A model generated the notes under the pieces. It was not told the DNA's origin, did no database searches, and saw only the letters and a program-made list of their open reading frames with translations. DNA of 64,000 nucleotides from Prorocentrum cordatum (taxonomy: Eukaryota > Sar > Dinophyceae > Prorocentrales > Prorocentraceae). Both the position numbers and the translations under genes were made by a program. The stretch is taken from positions 656,244 to 720,243 of the forward strand of contig CAUYUJ010015016.1 in NCBI GenBank assembly GCA_963575745.1. Reading direction: 5' to 3'. Positions 1 to 10,545 of this stretch are shown one piece after another (position 1 is the first letter of the stretch; each line of letters opens with the position of its first letter).

Positions 1-744
1 GCTACCCTGGGAAGCGTGGACAGGGGGGGGGGGGCCAGGGGGACGAACGACACGACGAACGACGAAAATAAAAATGTCCGAGCTCTAGAGCACAGCTGTG
101 CAAGAGAATAGTTCTGAGTACGAGAGACTGAGCGCGGGTGAGTCTGAGCGCGAGTGGTGCGTCTGTTTGTGAAAGAGTTTGCGTGCGAGCGAGTCTATGT
201 ACATGAATGGGAACATGACTCGGCCCAGTGTAATTGTATCTGAATGTGAACGGTTTGAGTATGACTGGCTCTGAGTACTTGTGACACTGAATGTGGCCGC
301 CGCAAGGAGCCCCCCCAGAATTGCCGACGGCAGCGTCCGCACGCCGCGACGCCCATGTCGGCGCGCCCCTCACGAGGATAGCGCCCGTTTCCTTTTCTCC
401 TTTTCCTCCCTTTTTGCCCGCGCACTCCAAAGTCCAAGGCTGCAGGCGCAGCGCAGCGCGGAGTCCCCGCGACGCGCGCAGGTCGCCGCGGAGGGGTCCC
501 AGCGACGCGCGCGGGTCGTCCGTTGCGCGGAGCAAAGAGAGCTCGCCGGCCGGCCGATTGCAGGCAAGGCTCCGGCCGCTGGGCAGAGCGACGACGGGCG
601 AACGAGGCGCCGGGCAAAACGCAGCGCGCTGGTCGCCCTGAGAGGGCCCCGGCGACGCGCGCGGGTCGTCCGCGGCGCGGGGCCAAACAGGTTGTCGAGC
701 AGTCGAGAGAAGGCGCGGCTCGGGGGGGACGCTCCACAAGTCAG
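1..744. other. GC-rich flank downstream of the Helitron helicase; no gene seen
   Basis: No credible coding. Two related GC-rich blocks (about 480-540 and 630-690) share the motif GCGACGCGCGCGGGTCGTCC, roughly 150 bp apart. The stretch is the 3' side of the Helitron gene. I could not place a Helitron 3' end (CTRR preceded by a hairpin). Confidence 0.4.
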
Positions 745-3066
745 GCCTCGCGGATAAACTCGGTGAAGCCGAGCTCCCTGGCGAGGGCCGTCGCCTCCCT
801 CCTGCGCCGCTTCGTGCGCGCCGCAAACTGCTCCAACTGCTTCCGCAAGCCCTCCGGCGGCCCTGCGAGGGAGAACTCGATGCGCGGCGCCCGCATGAGC
901 AGGAGGTCCTCGCGGCGCGTGGCGCGCGAGAGCAGCGCATAGAGCAGCGCATAAGGAGCTCCAGCTCCAGCCGACCTCGTGGCGGCCGCAGTCCAGGATC
1001 GCGCCTGGGCGACGTCGGCCGAGGGAGCAGTGCGCCGGGCAGCCGACGGCCCAGGGCGAGAGTCCACAGGACCGAGGTCTGGCCGCGGACTGCTCGCGCC
1101 TCGGAGGTCTGGCCGCCCCCGGAGCTCCGTTCCCCCGCCCCGTCGCCCTCTCGCATGGTGCGCCCCTGGCACGCCACCGCGGTGATGACCCTGCCGTGCG
1201 AGAACGGGAAGCCCGCCCGCGTGACTTTGGAGGCGCGGAAGGTGAACGGCTCCGACGTGCGGGGCTCGATGAACACCAGCGGGCCCGCGAGGTCCCCCGT
1301 GCGGCTGTCGTCGTGGCGCTTCAGGTCGTCCACGAAGGGCGCGCTCGCGTACTTCTCCATGCGCACCCAGAACCCCAGCGGCAAGCGCTTCAGGTAAATC
1401 CTCTTCTCCCCCTCTCTCTCGGCTCTCTCGACGTCGTCTCGATCTCGAGGGTCCACGACGATGTGCACGATCTGCCCCTCGGCATCCTTGACGCGGCCGT
1501 TCTTGAGGTCGAGCGCTTCCAGGAGCCGGATCCGCATGCCCACGTGCACCAGGAGCAACCCGTGCATGCCACCGGTGTTCTTCGGGTTGGCACAGTTCAT
1601 CATCTCGGCGGCGTCCTTGACGCTCATCGTCGGTGCAGACCAGTCGGCGGCCTGCACGAGGAAGAGGGGCTTCTTCAGGACGTCCGCGTCCCGCTGAGCT
1701 CGCATGTTCACCCACCGCGCCACGGTGTCCCAGTAGGACCCGATCATGTGGCCGTTCTGGAACCTCTCCTCCCGGAGCCAGCGATCATCGGGTTTCAGCT
1801 GCATTGCGTTCCATGTGGCCCGGATGGCCGCGGGGGCCTGCTTCCCCGGTTTGCGCAGGAACGCCATGAGATCTCGGAGCTTGGTGTCCTTGAAGCGGTT
1901 GGACGCCTGGAGCTCGAAGCACAGCGGCGTGTTGCAGAAGAGCTTCATCACGGCCTGGTACTCTGGAGCGAGATTGATGCCCGCCGCCGCCAGTTCCTCG
2001 AAGCTGGAGATGAGCGACACCTTGCCCCCCGTCGGCTTCAGCTGCAGGACGTCTCCCAGGTGGATCACGATGGGCATCCGGCCGAAGGCGCCGCCGACCT
2101 GGTCGTACTCCCGCTCCTCCGCGCCCCACTCGGCCTTGCGTCCCAGGTAGGACCGGAACGCCAGCATGTTGTACAGGTTGGGCGAGATCATGCTCACCTC
2201 CTCCAGGATCAAGCGCCTGACCGCCTCCCACGTGTCCTGCAGCGCTTTCAGCTTGCCCCCCGCGGGTATGTCCTTGTTCCTGAAAGACTGCACTCCTATG
2301 ACGCCCGCCTGGTGGCAACTGACGGCCTTGTGAGCGTCCGTGGAGATGTTCGCGGCCTGAGACCACTTCGCGCAGACTATCAGCGTGGACTTCGCCTTGC
2401 CCGCTTCCACGGGGAACAGCGCGTCCATGGCCGGCAGCGCGATCTCCTGCACCGCGGTCTTCCCGCTGCCGCCCTGGCCGAGGAGCGGGAACTGGAACGT
2501 CTTCCGCTTCGCGTGCTTGGCCATGCTGCCGCCCTCGGTCTTCTGTTCCTCGCTCCACACCACGTTGCAGGCGTTCGCGAACGCCGTGACGAACAAGGCC
2601 TGGTCGGGCTTCAGAGGGCGGCGCCCCTGCTTCCCCGTGCTCGGGTTGACCACGCCGTCCTCGAACTTTTTGACGAGGCGCTTGACGAGGTCGCTGGGCC
2701 GCTGCAACTCCTCCGACGGCTCCCACCGCGCCTGCGCCGCCTCGGCCGGCATCGCGCCAGCGCCCGCTGCCCCGACGTCGTCCGGCGCGGGGGCGTCGTC
2801 CGCGGGCACGTCCGCGTCCTTCGTGCCCCCCTTGGCGAACCTCTTCCGCCGGGTCTCCACCAGTTCCTTCAGCTCGTCTGCGTCGAGGTCGCGCAAGGCC
2901 CTGAACGGAGCGAGGACGTCTTCCTTCAGGGCGCGGGCTGCGCGCCGCGACGCGTCGGCGTCAGTCGGCACTGGCAGCGCGCCGTTCTCCATCATCGTGG
3001 CGGCCTTCTTGAGCTCCTTCACGAAGGCCTGCGTGCGCTCGGCGGTGTCGAAGCGCAAGATCTGCC
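745..3066 (-). CDS. PIF1-type DNA helicase part of the Helitron Rep-Hel gene (5' part separated by insertions)
   Basis: Superfamily 1 helicase of the PIF1 group, the C-terminal half of Helitron Rep-Hel proteins, which unwinds DNA during rolling-circle transposition. Visible motifs in order: Walker A GQGGSGKT (about 2458-2482), Walker B LILEEVSMI (about 2190-2213, EE instead of the usual DE), motif III GDVLQLKP (about 2034-2058), motif IV QASNRF (about 1895-1912), a conserved RIRLLEAL...GRV block, motif V GRVITAVACQGRTM (about 1155-1196), and motif VI YALLSRATRREDLLL in another frame (about 905-945). The C-terminus FTEFIREA ends at about 745. The open frame extends further upstream to about 3196, but 3067-3196 is transposon end sequence, so the true coding edge is 3066. 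A 1-nt frame change plus a GC-rich stretch separate motifs V and VI. It may be a decayed copy or hold sequence errors. Confidence 0.9.
3059..3066. repeat. Left target-site duplication GATCTGCC (8 bp)
   Basis: Identical to 26270-26277. It directly abuts the left inverted terminus at 3067. The same octamer also occurs at 3109-3116 inside the element end, which is probably coincidental. Confidence 0.88.
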
Positions 3067-3096
3067 TAGGGAGTTGCACGGGGGCCTCGGTTTCGA
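3067..3096 (+). repeat. Left terminal inverted repeat of the 23.2-kb element
   Basis: Begins TAGGGAGTTGCACGGGGG. The complement of 26239-26269 starts with the same 18 bases, then has one extra G and one C/A difference over the next 12 bases. TAGGG fits the YARNG start typical of hAT elements. Weaker similarity continues about 20 bp inward. Confidence 0.9.
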
Positions 3097-4380
3097 AATG
3101 ATTTTCGGGATCTGCCGTTGGCAAGCACCAGTTTGTTCGATCATGAAGATCGCCACCGAAATCACACGTGATCTCACTCGACATGCAAAAACCCATTAAC
3201 GACGATTAACATAACATCGAAAACCTATGATTTCGAACGCCGTCGCAATTATTACCCCGAAACACATGGACGACCCTGCACGCCGCAGCGCTGGCGAACT
3301 TCTGGCACAGAAAACTCACTGCGCGAACGATGAACATTATCGCGCACGTTCTTTCACGATGTTATCAAATTGATATCGCGCCGTCTGCCTCTGCGAATCT
3401 GGCCCGGAGGATCTTCGGCGCAAGCCTCCAAGTAAACCGCAAAGGGGGAGGGGGGGAGCTGGGGAGTTTTGCCCGAGTGGTTTAACTGCGCCCTTACTGG
3501 ACCCAGGCTCCCACGACGCCGTCGCGGGGTGGGCCGAGCTCGGACCTCCTCCTCATCTCCCTCGTCATTTTGTTATTCGCCTTGTTAGTTGCTCTATATC
3601 GTGCCCATTTTCTCCTCCTCCTCTCTCCCCCCCTCCTTCCCCCTCTCCCGTCACCACCCCCTGACCCCTTGTGGACTTCCCCCCGCGCTGGCTACCCCCC
3701 ACGCACTAGTGTCGCAGACCCGGGCTCGGAGGGAGCGGATAGGAGGTAGGCTGGGGGAGGTTGAGAGAAGAAGGCGAGGAGGAGGAGGAATATAACATGG
3801 GAGGGAAGGTGAGGATGCTGCCTCAGTTCTACAACTGGCAGCGTGACCTATGCTCCGCGACTGGCGCACGTTCGCCATCGAACGGTCGGACCCCTGCCAG
3901 TCGCGAGCTGCCCCTTCAAAAAAAGGGCCTGAAACATGCCCAAGAAAAGTCGCGCCGACGTGGACGCTGCCAGATATGTGGACCGCGTCACGTTTCACTG
4001 GACGCCCGATCATCCCAACACTTCGCCCCCACCTCCACTGGCAGCGCCACTTCGATGAGAAGGCTGAACGAGCTACGTCAGACGACAGTGCGACGAAGGG
4101 CCAAGCAAGACGACACATCTGGCAGCAGTGCTGCTCTCGCAAACGCGGCGCCGAGGACGAGCCATGATGCGCGCCGAGCATCTCGGCCAGCTCTGAGGCG
4201 GAGGCGAGAAAGAGAGAGGATGTGGGTGCCAGGCCCTCCTGCATGCCCCCCTTCACCCCCCATCCTTCTCTGGAGCCCCAGGGCGCCCACGGGAAGAAAC
4301 CTAGAGAGGAGAAAAGGGGGAGGCTAAGAGGAGCTCGGGGTCGCCGAGCTTCAAATCGAGATCAAGACATCCCGAACTCA
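3097..4380. other. Left subterminal region of the 23.2-kb element; no gene recognised
   Basis: AT-richer to about 3400, then a pyrimidine tract (3600-3670) and mixed GC-rich sequence. Open frames exist on both strands (for example 3651-4256 minus and 3761-4327 plus), but none has a recognisable motif. It is the 3' flank of the methyltransferase-like gene. Confidence 0.4.
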
Positions 4381-5165
4381 CTACGAAGCATCCTGCCTGA
4401 GAAGCGCAGCGCAAACATGTGCTGCATCCTTCTGCTTCTCGTCGCCCATGGCGTCGTGCGCCTCCGCAACGGCGTTGAAGAAATCGGCGGCCTTCTCATC
4501 GTCCTTGCAGAGGCCCCGCAGGACGAAACCGAGCAAGTCTGACTGGGGGGTAGTTTTCTCCACGACGAGCCACCCTGCAGGGATATCAAGATGTCCCCCA
4601 CAGTAAGAGTGCCATAGAACAGAGGCCTGCCCGACGAAATGAACAGCTTGGCATGGTTCTCATCCGTGAGCTTGAACGCTGTGGAGGCCTTGCTGGGCAG
4701 AAACCGCATGGTGTCGATCTTGCTGTGCTCCTTCATGTGGGCGATGATGCCCAGCCACGAGACAAGCACCACCTCTCTGCAACCAACTGCATGGTAGCGA
4801 ATCGACGCCAAGCCAAATCTCAGCATAGGACTTCACAACATCTGGAACAACCCCAAAACTTGACAACTTTGCGCTATCATGCACGTCCTCGGGCAAGCCG
4901 TCGACCTCGAAGTTCGTGAAGACGTTGTTCATCACATGCTGGGCGGAGGAAGCCTCAGGTACTACTGGGCAGACCTGCCCGCCGCGCCCGTAGGTCTTGC
5001 GCGAGTCAGACTTCGCGAAATCCCTGGCGAACGTGTTCAAGAGACTCTTGATCAAAGGCTCCTCCATCTTCGCCTTCATGCCCGGCGGGGAGGCAATGCA
5101 GGGCAACGCGGGCTGCGGGATCTTGTCCTTCGTGGAGATGCCTTCCTTGAGGTGGGCAAAAAACT
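4381..5165 (-). CDS. C-terminal part of the methyltransferase-family gene
   Basis: Three frames must be joined: PQPALPCIASPPG...VVKSYAEIWLG (about 5165-4840), then SIRYHAVGCREVVLVSWLG...GDILIS (about 4840-4590), then PAGWLVVEKTTPQSDLLG to the stop after LLRQDAS (about 4580-4381). The two changes are 1-nt steps. The GDILI.PAGWLVVEKT stretch resembles the cupin-like segment (VPAGW) I recall from other dinoflagellate multicopy proteins; function unknown. The stop TAG at 4381-4383 ends the gene. Confidence 0.6.
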
Positions 5166-8100
5166 AAAGCTCGGCCTTGACCCCCCCCCCCAGCCCTTGC
5201 CTTGCCCCAGCCCTCTCTGGGCCCGGCTGGGCGCTTCCGAACCGGGGGCGTTCCAGGATGATTCAGATGCTTTGGAAGTGGGCGAAACCTGTCAAACGCT
5301 GGGCAGGGCCCCTGGGCCCCTGGGGGGAGCCGAAGCCGAGTTTAGAATTTCACGACTTCGATCCTGAATCTGGATCGCGGCGATCTCTTTGCCGCGCTCC
5401 CCGGCGTACTGCAACAGCGCCGCGCCGGGCGCGACTGGGGCCTTTAGAACCGCAGCGTCGACCCCCTTGCCAACCTTGCCCGCGCCCTTGCCGCTGTACT
5501 TGCCCGCGTCCTTGCCCTTGCCCTTGCCGAGGCCCTTGGCGGGCTTCATGACCGCGTCCCGAGCCGCCGCCAAGTCCCTAGTCGACCCTTTAACTGCCGC
5601 CATGAGCTCCTTGATGGATTTGCGGAGGCCGTTAATCTTGCGGTTGACCTCCTCGATATCGTCGTTGGAGGTGCACTCGCGGAAGGTCTCGGCGAGCACC
5701 GCGATCTCGTGCACGTTGAAAATCTCCCTGTAGCACGCGCACGGCGGAGCTGCCCCGATGGCGGAGCGACCCGCCTGCGATCCGCCTCCAGAAGGCTTCC
5801 CTCTCGAAGAACGCTGCGGGTGAATCGAATGGCAACCTCCTCTGGTTCCTCCTCCCTCCTCCTCCGTATCCTCTCCATGCTTTCCTCGTCGACTACTGGC
5901 CGCTCCTCCGCGGCTTAGAGGCCCCCGAAGGCTGAAGACCACGGACTATCCTGGGGCGATTCTGGAGAAGGGAGGGGGAGCCAGATACCAGAGACCCCAC
6001 GTGGGAGCGCTGGGCTGAAGGCCGGAGGCTTGGCTCGGGGGGGCCGGGGGGGGGAGCCCTTCAATCAACCGCAGTCGCACTTCGAGCCTGGCGACGGCTC
6101 GGCGAACGTCGCCTTCAACGTCTCCAGCCCCGGCGCGTCGTTCAGGCAGGCTTCGAGGAACTTCGCCCTGTTCACGAGCGCGCGATGCTCTGTCGCGATC
6201 TTATCCTTCACCACCTTGTCCGAGCTCTCGACCAGGAGCAAGACCTCGTTCGCTTTGTCAATGACCCACTTCATGTTGACCTCCAGCGTGTTCTGCGCGG
6301 TCTCATGCGCCCTCAAGGCCTTGGGCACTTGCTTGTCGTAGTCGAACCACCTGCCTTTCTTCTGAGGGGGCTCGTCGACGGCGGCCTGGGGCCCCTCCTC
6401 CTCGGCGCAAGCGCCACCCTCATCAGCATTGGGTACTGGTTTCTCCTCGCCGGCACGCTCGAGGTCCTCAACGTTGGGGAGGTCGATGGCCCTGCCAGAG
6501 AAGGCCTCGCCTTGCTCGCGGAGGTTGGTCTCCACCGACGCGCCGCCCATGAAGTCGTGGTCGAGTTTGATGCTCTTCTCTGCGTCCTTCACCATCTGCT
6601 CGGTCGCGTTCTTCTGAAACGCATGCGCGGCCAGCATGGTCTTCGAACGCTCGATCTTGTTCTGCAGCTCCATGAGGTCCTTCGTCTTGACCCAGACGCG
6701 CTGCTCGCTGCCCTTCCCCTTGATGTCGCGCGGAGGCCACACTGACTGAGGCTCGTTGACCTGAGCCACCCACTCCGCCCACTGCTGCTCTGCTTCCCAC
6801 TCCGTAAGCTTGCCGCCCGCCACTGACTCAGCTCAAGAACAATATTGCTTTTTCGTCATCATCTCGCCGATCTCCTCCACGGCGACCGCCGTCGAGGCCG
6901 TCACAGACTCCAGCACATGCAGCGTAATCTTACGAGGTTGGCGTGGAGCGGCAGCCCGATTCCCGTACTCGGAGAGCACCTGCTGCAGCTTCACGTCATT
7001 GGCGTGCACTTCGTGGAACCACGCCAATTTGTTCTGGCTCTTCGCGATCTTCCTGACGTTGTCCACTCGATTCTTGCTGGCGTGGTCGAAGCTCGACCCG
7101 GTCGCCATCTTGTCAGGCTCCCACCAGAGATTGCAACCGCGGCACTGGCGCGAGAACTTCTTCGACGGTTTCCTCTGCCCTGGAGACTCGACGATGAGAT
7201 TGGGGATATAGGAGTAGAGGTTCGCGGGCCCTTCGGCCGAGGCCCTCATGGTCGGTCAACCCCTTACTGGCACTCCTCCTCTTCTTCCTCCTCCTCCTCC
7301 TCCTCCTCCCCCATCCTCCTCTGCCTCTTCCTCCTCCTCCTTCTCCTCAACGCCATCATCGAGCCATCGAGCGCCTCGCCCACCCTGGGATGATTAGGCC
7401 AAGGGTCCTATGATCTCCGAGGGCTTCTTCTTCGGCACCCCCCGAGCAGCAGCGTCGGGCCGAAGCGAAGCTGCGACGCCAGAGCCAGAGCCAGACTCGC
7501 CCCCCGCCTCCGTTGTCGACGCCGGCAGTCCCCACAGCTCCGTCGCATCGACGTCGAGTCGAACGACGCGCTGGCGCCGTCGCCGCCGCCGCCCGCGCCG
7601 ATGCCCGACTCTTGAGCTGGAGCCGTTGGCGCCGCCATGGCACTGCACCCGCACTCTGGGTCTGGCGACAAACCAAACAACGCAAAAAAACCTGGGACTC
7701 AAGCGCAGGCCCCAGGGCCCCAATAGGAACCTTGAGCGGAGGCGGCAGCAGCTATATTATTTGATTGACATCTTCGTTTTGCCTAGTCATACCCTAACAC
7801 CAAGAACACATAACCCGTAACATATCCACGCAACGGCCAGTACCTCGACGTTATGTTCTAGTTAATATTTTTGTGTATCATGTTGTTGTTTCGTTTTCTT
7901 TTTTGTGATTGAGCCCCAATGAAGAGTTTGGTGTGTTTTTTATACAGAAAAACGGGACCTGCTCATCAGATCGCTTTCGACCTGCGGGACACCCCCCCCC
8001 CTCGGCGATTCGGTCACTTCCACTCGGCACTTGACCGCTGGCCACCGCGCGGCCAGCGGCCCCGCGTGCAAGATGTCAGATGTGGCGCGAGCGCGTTTAG

Positions 8101-10545
8101 CTGAGCCACCCTCCCATCGATTCGCAAGGCCACTGGGGCTCGAGGAGCTGATGCATCAAGAGTGGATCTGATAACGTTTTGATTTTCTCAATCAAGAACA
8201 GCAGATCGCTCCAGCATCCCCCCGCCTCTCTCTGGGGCTGCAAAGACGGGGGGAAGCTGACGTGGGCAGGAGGTCCAGGGCCCGGGAAGGGGAGGGGAGA
8301 GGGGGGAGGAGGAGGAGGAGAAGGAGGAGGGATTGAGAGGGCGGACGAGGAGGAGAAGGTGGTGAGCAGAGCCATCCGCTGCTCAAGCTCAGCGCTGCTG
8401 CGCCAGAAAATCTCGCCCATCGGCTTCGAGAAAAAAATAAATTATGGGCCCTGCTGGACTGCTGGAGATGTGCTATCTCCGTCTGCGTTCTCATCCTCCG
8501 ATCCTTCTCCCTTCTCCTCCTCCCCTCATCCTCCTCCGAGAACGCCCGGCCCCTTGTGGGCCGCGCTGCCGTGCTCCAGTCCGAGCTCGACGAGCAGCGG
8601 CTGCGCTTGCAGGTCATCGCCGCGAAGAGAATCACCGAGCAGATCTGCGCGACGTTCACGCCGTTGCCGCACAAGTGACGCGCCTCCGTCAACGGGCACT
8701 TCTTCCCGAAGAACTTCCCCCAGGGGTCAGCGTCGAAGTGCTGCTGCGCGGGGTGGTCCCTATCCAGGAACATCGGCAGGCACTGGAAGGCAAAGAACTC
8801 CATGGGGCTGGCAGGCCTGTCCAAATTCCTGTCCTTGCTGATGCGGTAGATGTAGCTATTCTTGATAAGAGTAGGGATCGCTGCATAGTCAGCACTGTGG
8901 GAAAGTCTGCCTCTCGACGTTCTGCATCAGGGAGTTGAAGGACGGATCTGGAAGGCCCACCTCTTCGAGCCTCAAGAGGTTGCGGTGGATGAAGCCACTG
9001 AGCAGTGCGCGCCAACGCCACTCCTGGCCGCCCGGCGCCGGCACCGTGGGGTCTAAGTGCGCGGCGGCCGCAAGCATCTTCTTCATATCCGACAGCTCCT
9101 CGTCGCTGGCCTGGAAGAGAACGTTCGGGTGTGCGTCCAGCTTGCGGAACGCGCTGTGCTTGAACGCGCAGGAGCTGAAATGGGCGATCTGCTGGACACT
9201 CTCTACTTTGATGCACACGGTGTACTGGCGCTTCCTATGGATTGGGATGCCCAGATCAACGGGGCTGAAGACGACGGTCGACATGGAGTAGTCATGCGAG
9301 TCATCATCAGAGTTCCAGTTCAGAGACTCACAGAGCCTGTTGGGATCGAAACCTTGAAAGCACTCGTGGATAATGATGTCTGGCTTGGCGTTCCGCATCA
9401 TCCACGCCCACACCACGAAGGATAAGGCGCTCTCGTGAAGCCAGCCCCAGCCGACGCCAACTGGGCTGAACCCCACGCACACAGCACCTGCAATCTCAAT
9501 CCACAGCTGCCTGACCTGGAAAGCAGTCTTCATAGGCGGCATGTGCAAGCAGTTCTTGGAGTGCTTCACGCACCAGCCATGGAACTGAGGCCTGTACTCG
9601 ATCCTGTCGAGCTCGTGGTTCATCTCCTTGAACAGGCGAAGACCATGAGTCTTGATGGCCAGAATGCGCTCCGGGCTCTTGGCAGCACCGAACTCCGCGT
9701 TGATCTTGTTCCTCGCGGTCGCCAACTTCACATCCCACCTGCTCTTGAACTCCCCGGGCAACGCGTCGAACATGCTCGCGAAGACGTGCGTCGGCTCGAA
9801 CGGTGGGCCGCCAGGGCCTCCACTGCTGCCGCCCTTGTGGCCCTTCTTCAACACCTTCTGGCAAAGGGGGTCCCAGTCGGTGGCGCTGTGGCAATAGATG
9901 CACTGGTTGCGAATGTGCAGACTTGGGTCGGTCTGCAAGAAGCCCTGCAGTACGCCCGCCGTGATCTCTGCCGTTCCCATGCCAGAGAAGTGCGCGGCGA
10001 TGACGGCATGGGAAAAAGGATGAGGGAGGGGGGGGGGAGGGGGGGGGAGTAGCGAGAGCAAGGATGAGGGCAGGGATCACAGACGAGGACGAACGGAGCG
10101 ACGAGGGGCAGCGCCGGGCAGCGCGACCAAGAGAGAGTGGGAGATGCGAGGGGATGTGCGGGGATCATAACTGACGAGGGGGAGGATAAGTAAGGAGGAT
10201 GAGGGGAAATGAAGAGGAAGAGGAAGGGGGGGGAGGGGGGGAGAAGGGGGGAGGAAAGGTAGCCTTGTTGCTCGCAAACTCCTGAATGCAATCGATCATG
10301 TCCGCGCGGCCGTACTTCTCGCACATCTGCGCTGTCTGGAACTCATGCCACCTGTGCATCTCATCTAGGCTGGTCGGCCCAGGGGGTAAGTCATTGTCGA
10401 TAGTCGTGGGCTGCTCCGACTCGGCGTCGTTATCCTCGCAGTCGAAGTCCGCCTCGTCGATGTCGCCATCCAAGAACACGGCGTCGTGCTCTCGGGCCTG
10501 CAACTCAGCAAGCGCGGGCGGCGGCTTCCCGACGCCGTCGGGCCC
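4381..10545 (-). CDS. Multi-exon dinoflagellate protein with divergent C5-cytosine-methyltransferase domain (whole gene)
   Basis: Order on the minus strand: acidic leader exon (10270-10545); methyltransferase-like domain (8595-10015); uncertain low-complexity exon (7394-7665); CxxC plus coiled-coil exon (6065-7238, split by a TGA); helical and Gly-Lys exon (5365-5745); C-terminal region (4381-5165). I recognise this combination from memory as a recurring multicopy dinoflagellate family; that is unverified. The first domain has the layout of DNA cytosine-C5 methyltransferases but with altered key motifs. The gene lies wholly inside the 23.2-kb element, downstream of and parallel to the transposase candidate, so it is probably cargo. 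Exon edges are approximate. One in-frame stop and several 1-nt frame changes are present. Confidence 0.65.
5166..5364 (-). other. Intron of the methyltransferase-family gene
   Basis: Stop codons and C-rich tracts (run of nine C at about 5181-5190 on plus) separate two coding-like blocks. Exact splice sites were not resolved. Confidence 0.4.
5365..5745 (-). CDS. Helical and Gly-Lys-rich exon of the methyltransferase-family gene
   Basis: Reads YREIFNVHEIAVLAETFREC, then a charged helix (NRKINGLRKSIKELMAAVKG), then KGLGKGKGKDAGKYSGKGAG and an Ala-rich helix ending IAAIQIQ. Such GKGKGK linkers are common in large dinoflagellate proteins as I remember them. The open frame continues upstream to about 5942, but that part is Arg/Gly-rich and probably intronic. 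Confidence 0.55.
6065..7238 (-). CDS. CxxC plus coiled-coil exon of the methyltransferase-family gene, interrupted by one TGA
   Basis: The upstream half has CRGCNLWWEPDKMATGSS followed by a basic helical stretch, which resembles a recurring dinoflagellate domain with a CxxC-type start. The downstream half starts GGKLTEWEAEQQWAEWV and is rich in heptad-like charged helices (KTKDLMELQNKIERSKTML, MKWVIDKANEVLLLVESS). Both halves share one frame and are separated only by TGA at 6833-6835. CGA to TGA, a sequence error or genuine readthrough could each explain it. The exon probably begins after ATGAG at about 7240, because an in-frame stop lies just upstream. It ends near 6065. Confidence 0.6.
7394..7665 (-). 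CDS. Possible low-complexity linker exon of the methyltransferase-family gene
   Basis: Two overlapping minus frames carry plausible linker sequence (CGCSAMAAPTAPAQESG and RPDAAARGVPKKKPSEIIG). Position and strand fit an exon between the methyltransferase domain and the CxxC exon. There is no domain evidence, so it could be intronic. Confidence 0.25.
7666..8594. other. Intron with AT-rich island and purine tract
   Basis: 7755-7960 is unusually AT-rich for the window. 8280-8360 is a G/A-rich tract on plus. No coding was recognised. Confidence 0.4.
8595..8885 (-). CDS. C-terminal segment of the methyltransferase-like domain (motifs IX-X region)
   Basis: Reads PTLIKNSYIYRISKDRNLDR, then PMEFFAFQCLPMFLD and CGNGVNVAQICSVILFAAMT. 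GNGVNV (8651-8668) sits where C5-methyltransferases have the motif X signature GNSV. PMEFFAFQCLP corresponds to the usual 'E..rlQGfP' segment. The previous block stops at TGA after RQTFPQC, and the sense continues in the next frame at ADYAAIPTLI, so a 1-nt change near 8887 separates them. This piece follows the catalytic block without room for a normal intron. Confidence 0.65.
8889..10015 (-). CDS. Divergent C5-cytosine-methyltransferase-like catalytic block
   Basis: Motif I HFSGMGTAEITAG (SAM-binding, codons 9966-9989). Motif IV region AVCVGFSPVGVG (about 9441-9485): the catalytic Cys of canonical PCQ is kept, but Pro and Gln are Val. Motif VI: HECFQGFD (about 9345-9368) where ENV is canonical. 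Motif VIII region: DLGIPIHRKRQYTVCI (about 9215-9262), matching the usual D.G.P..R.R.Y. Known C5-methyltransferases flip and methylate cytosine using the motif IV Cys and motif VI Glu, both apparently present here. Activity is therefore possible but unproven. A CVKHSKNCLHMPP segment before motif IV may bind zinc (inference). Confidence 0.7.
10016..10269 (-). other. Pyrimidine-rich intron (coding strand)
   Basis: Plus-strand G/A tracts at 10019-10062 and 10200-10258 flank mixed sequence. The upstream exon ends EFASNK. Splice edges are not clear because no AG lies close before the next block on the coding strand. Confidence 0.4.
10270..10545 (-). CDS. Acidic leader exon of the methyltransferase-family gene
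   Basis: Reads REHDAVFLDGDIDEADFDCE, continues acidic, then DEMHRWHEFQTAQMCEKYG and IQEFASNK. The acidic stretch before a methyltransferase domain is typical of the family as I remember it. The start is not defined; sequence upstream is Pro/Gly-rich in the same frame, and further 5' exons may exist. Confidence 0.5.

Noticed and set aside
3067-3196. N-terminal 43 residues of the helicase open frame as true protein
   Set aside because: This sequence is the left inverted repeat and subterminal DNA of the 23.2-kb element, matched in inverted orientation at 26239-26269.
1196-3199. Long plus-strand open frame of 667 residues opposite the helicase
   Set aside because: It is the antisense of a helicase with recognisable motifs; high GC keeps the opposite frame open.
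3465-3530. tRNA-like stretch GCCCGAGTGGTTTAAC
   Set aside because: Resembles a class II tRNA D-arm, but no acceptor stem, anticodon arm or T-loop could be fitted.
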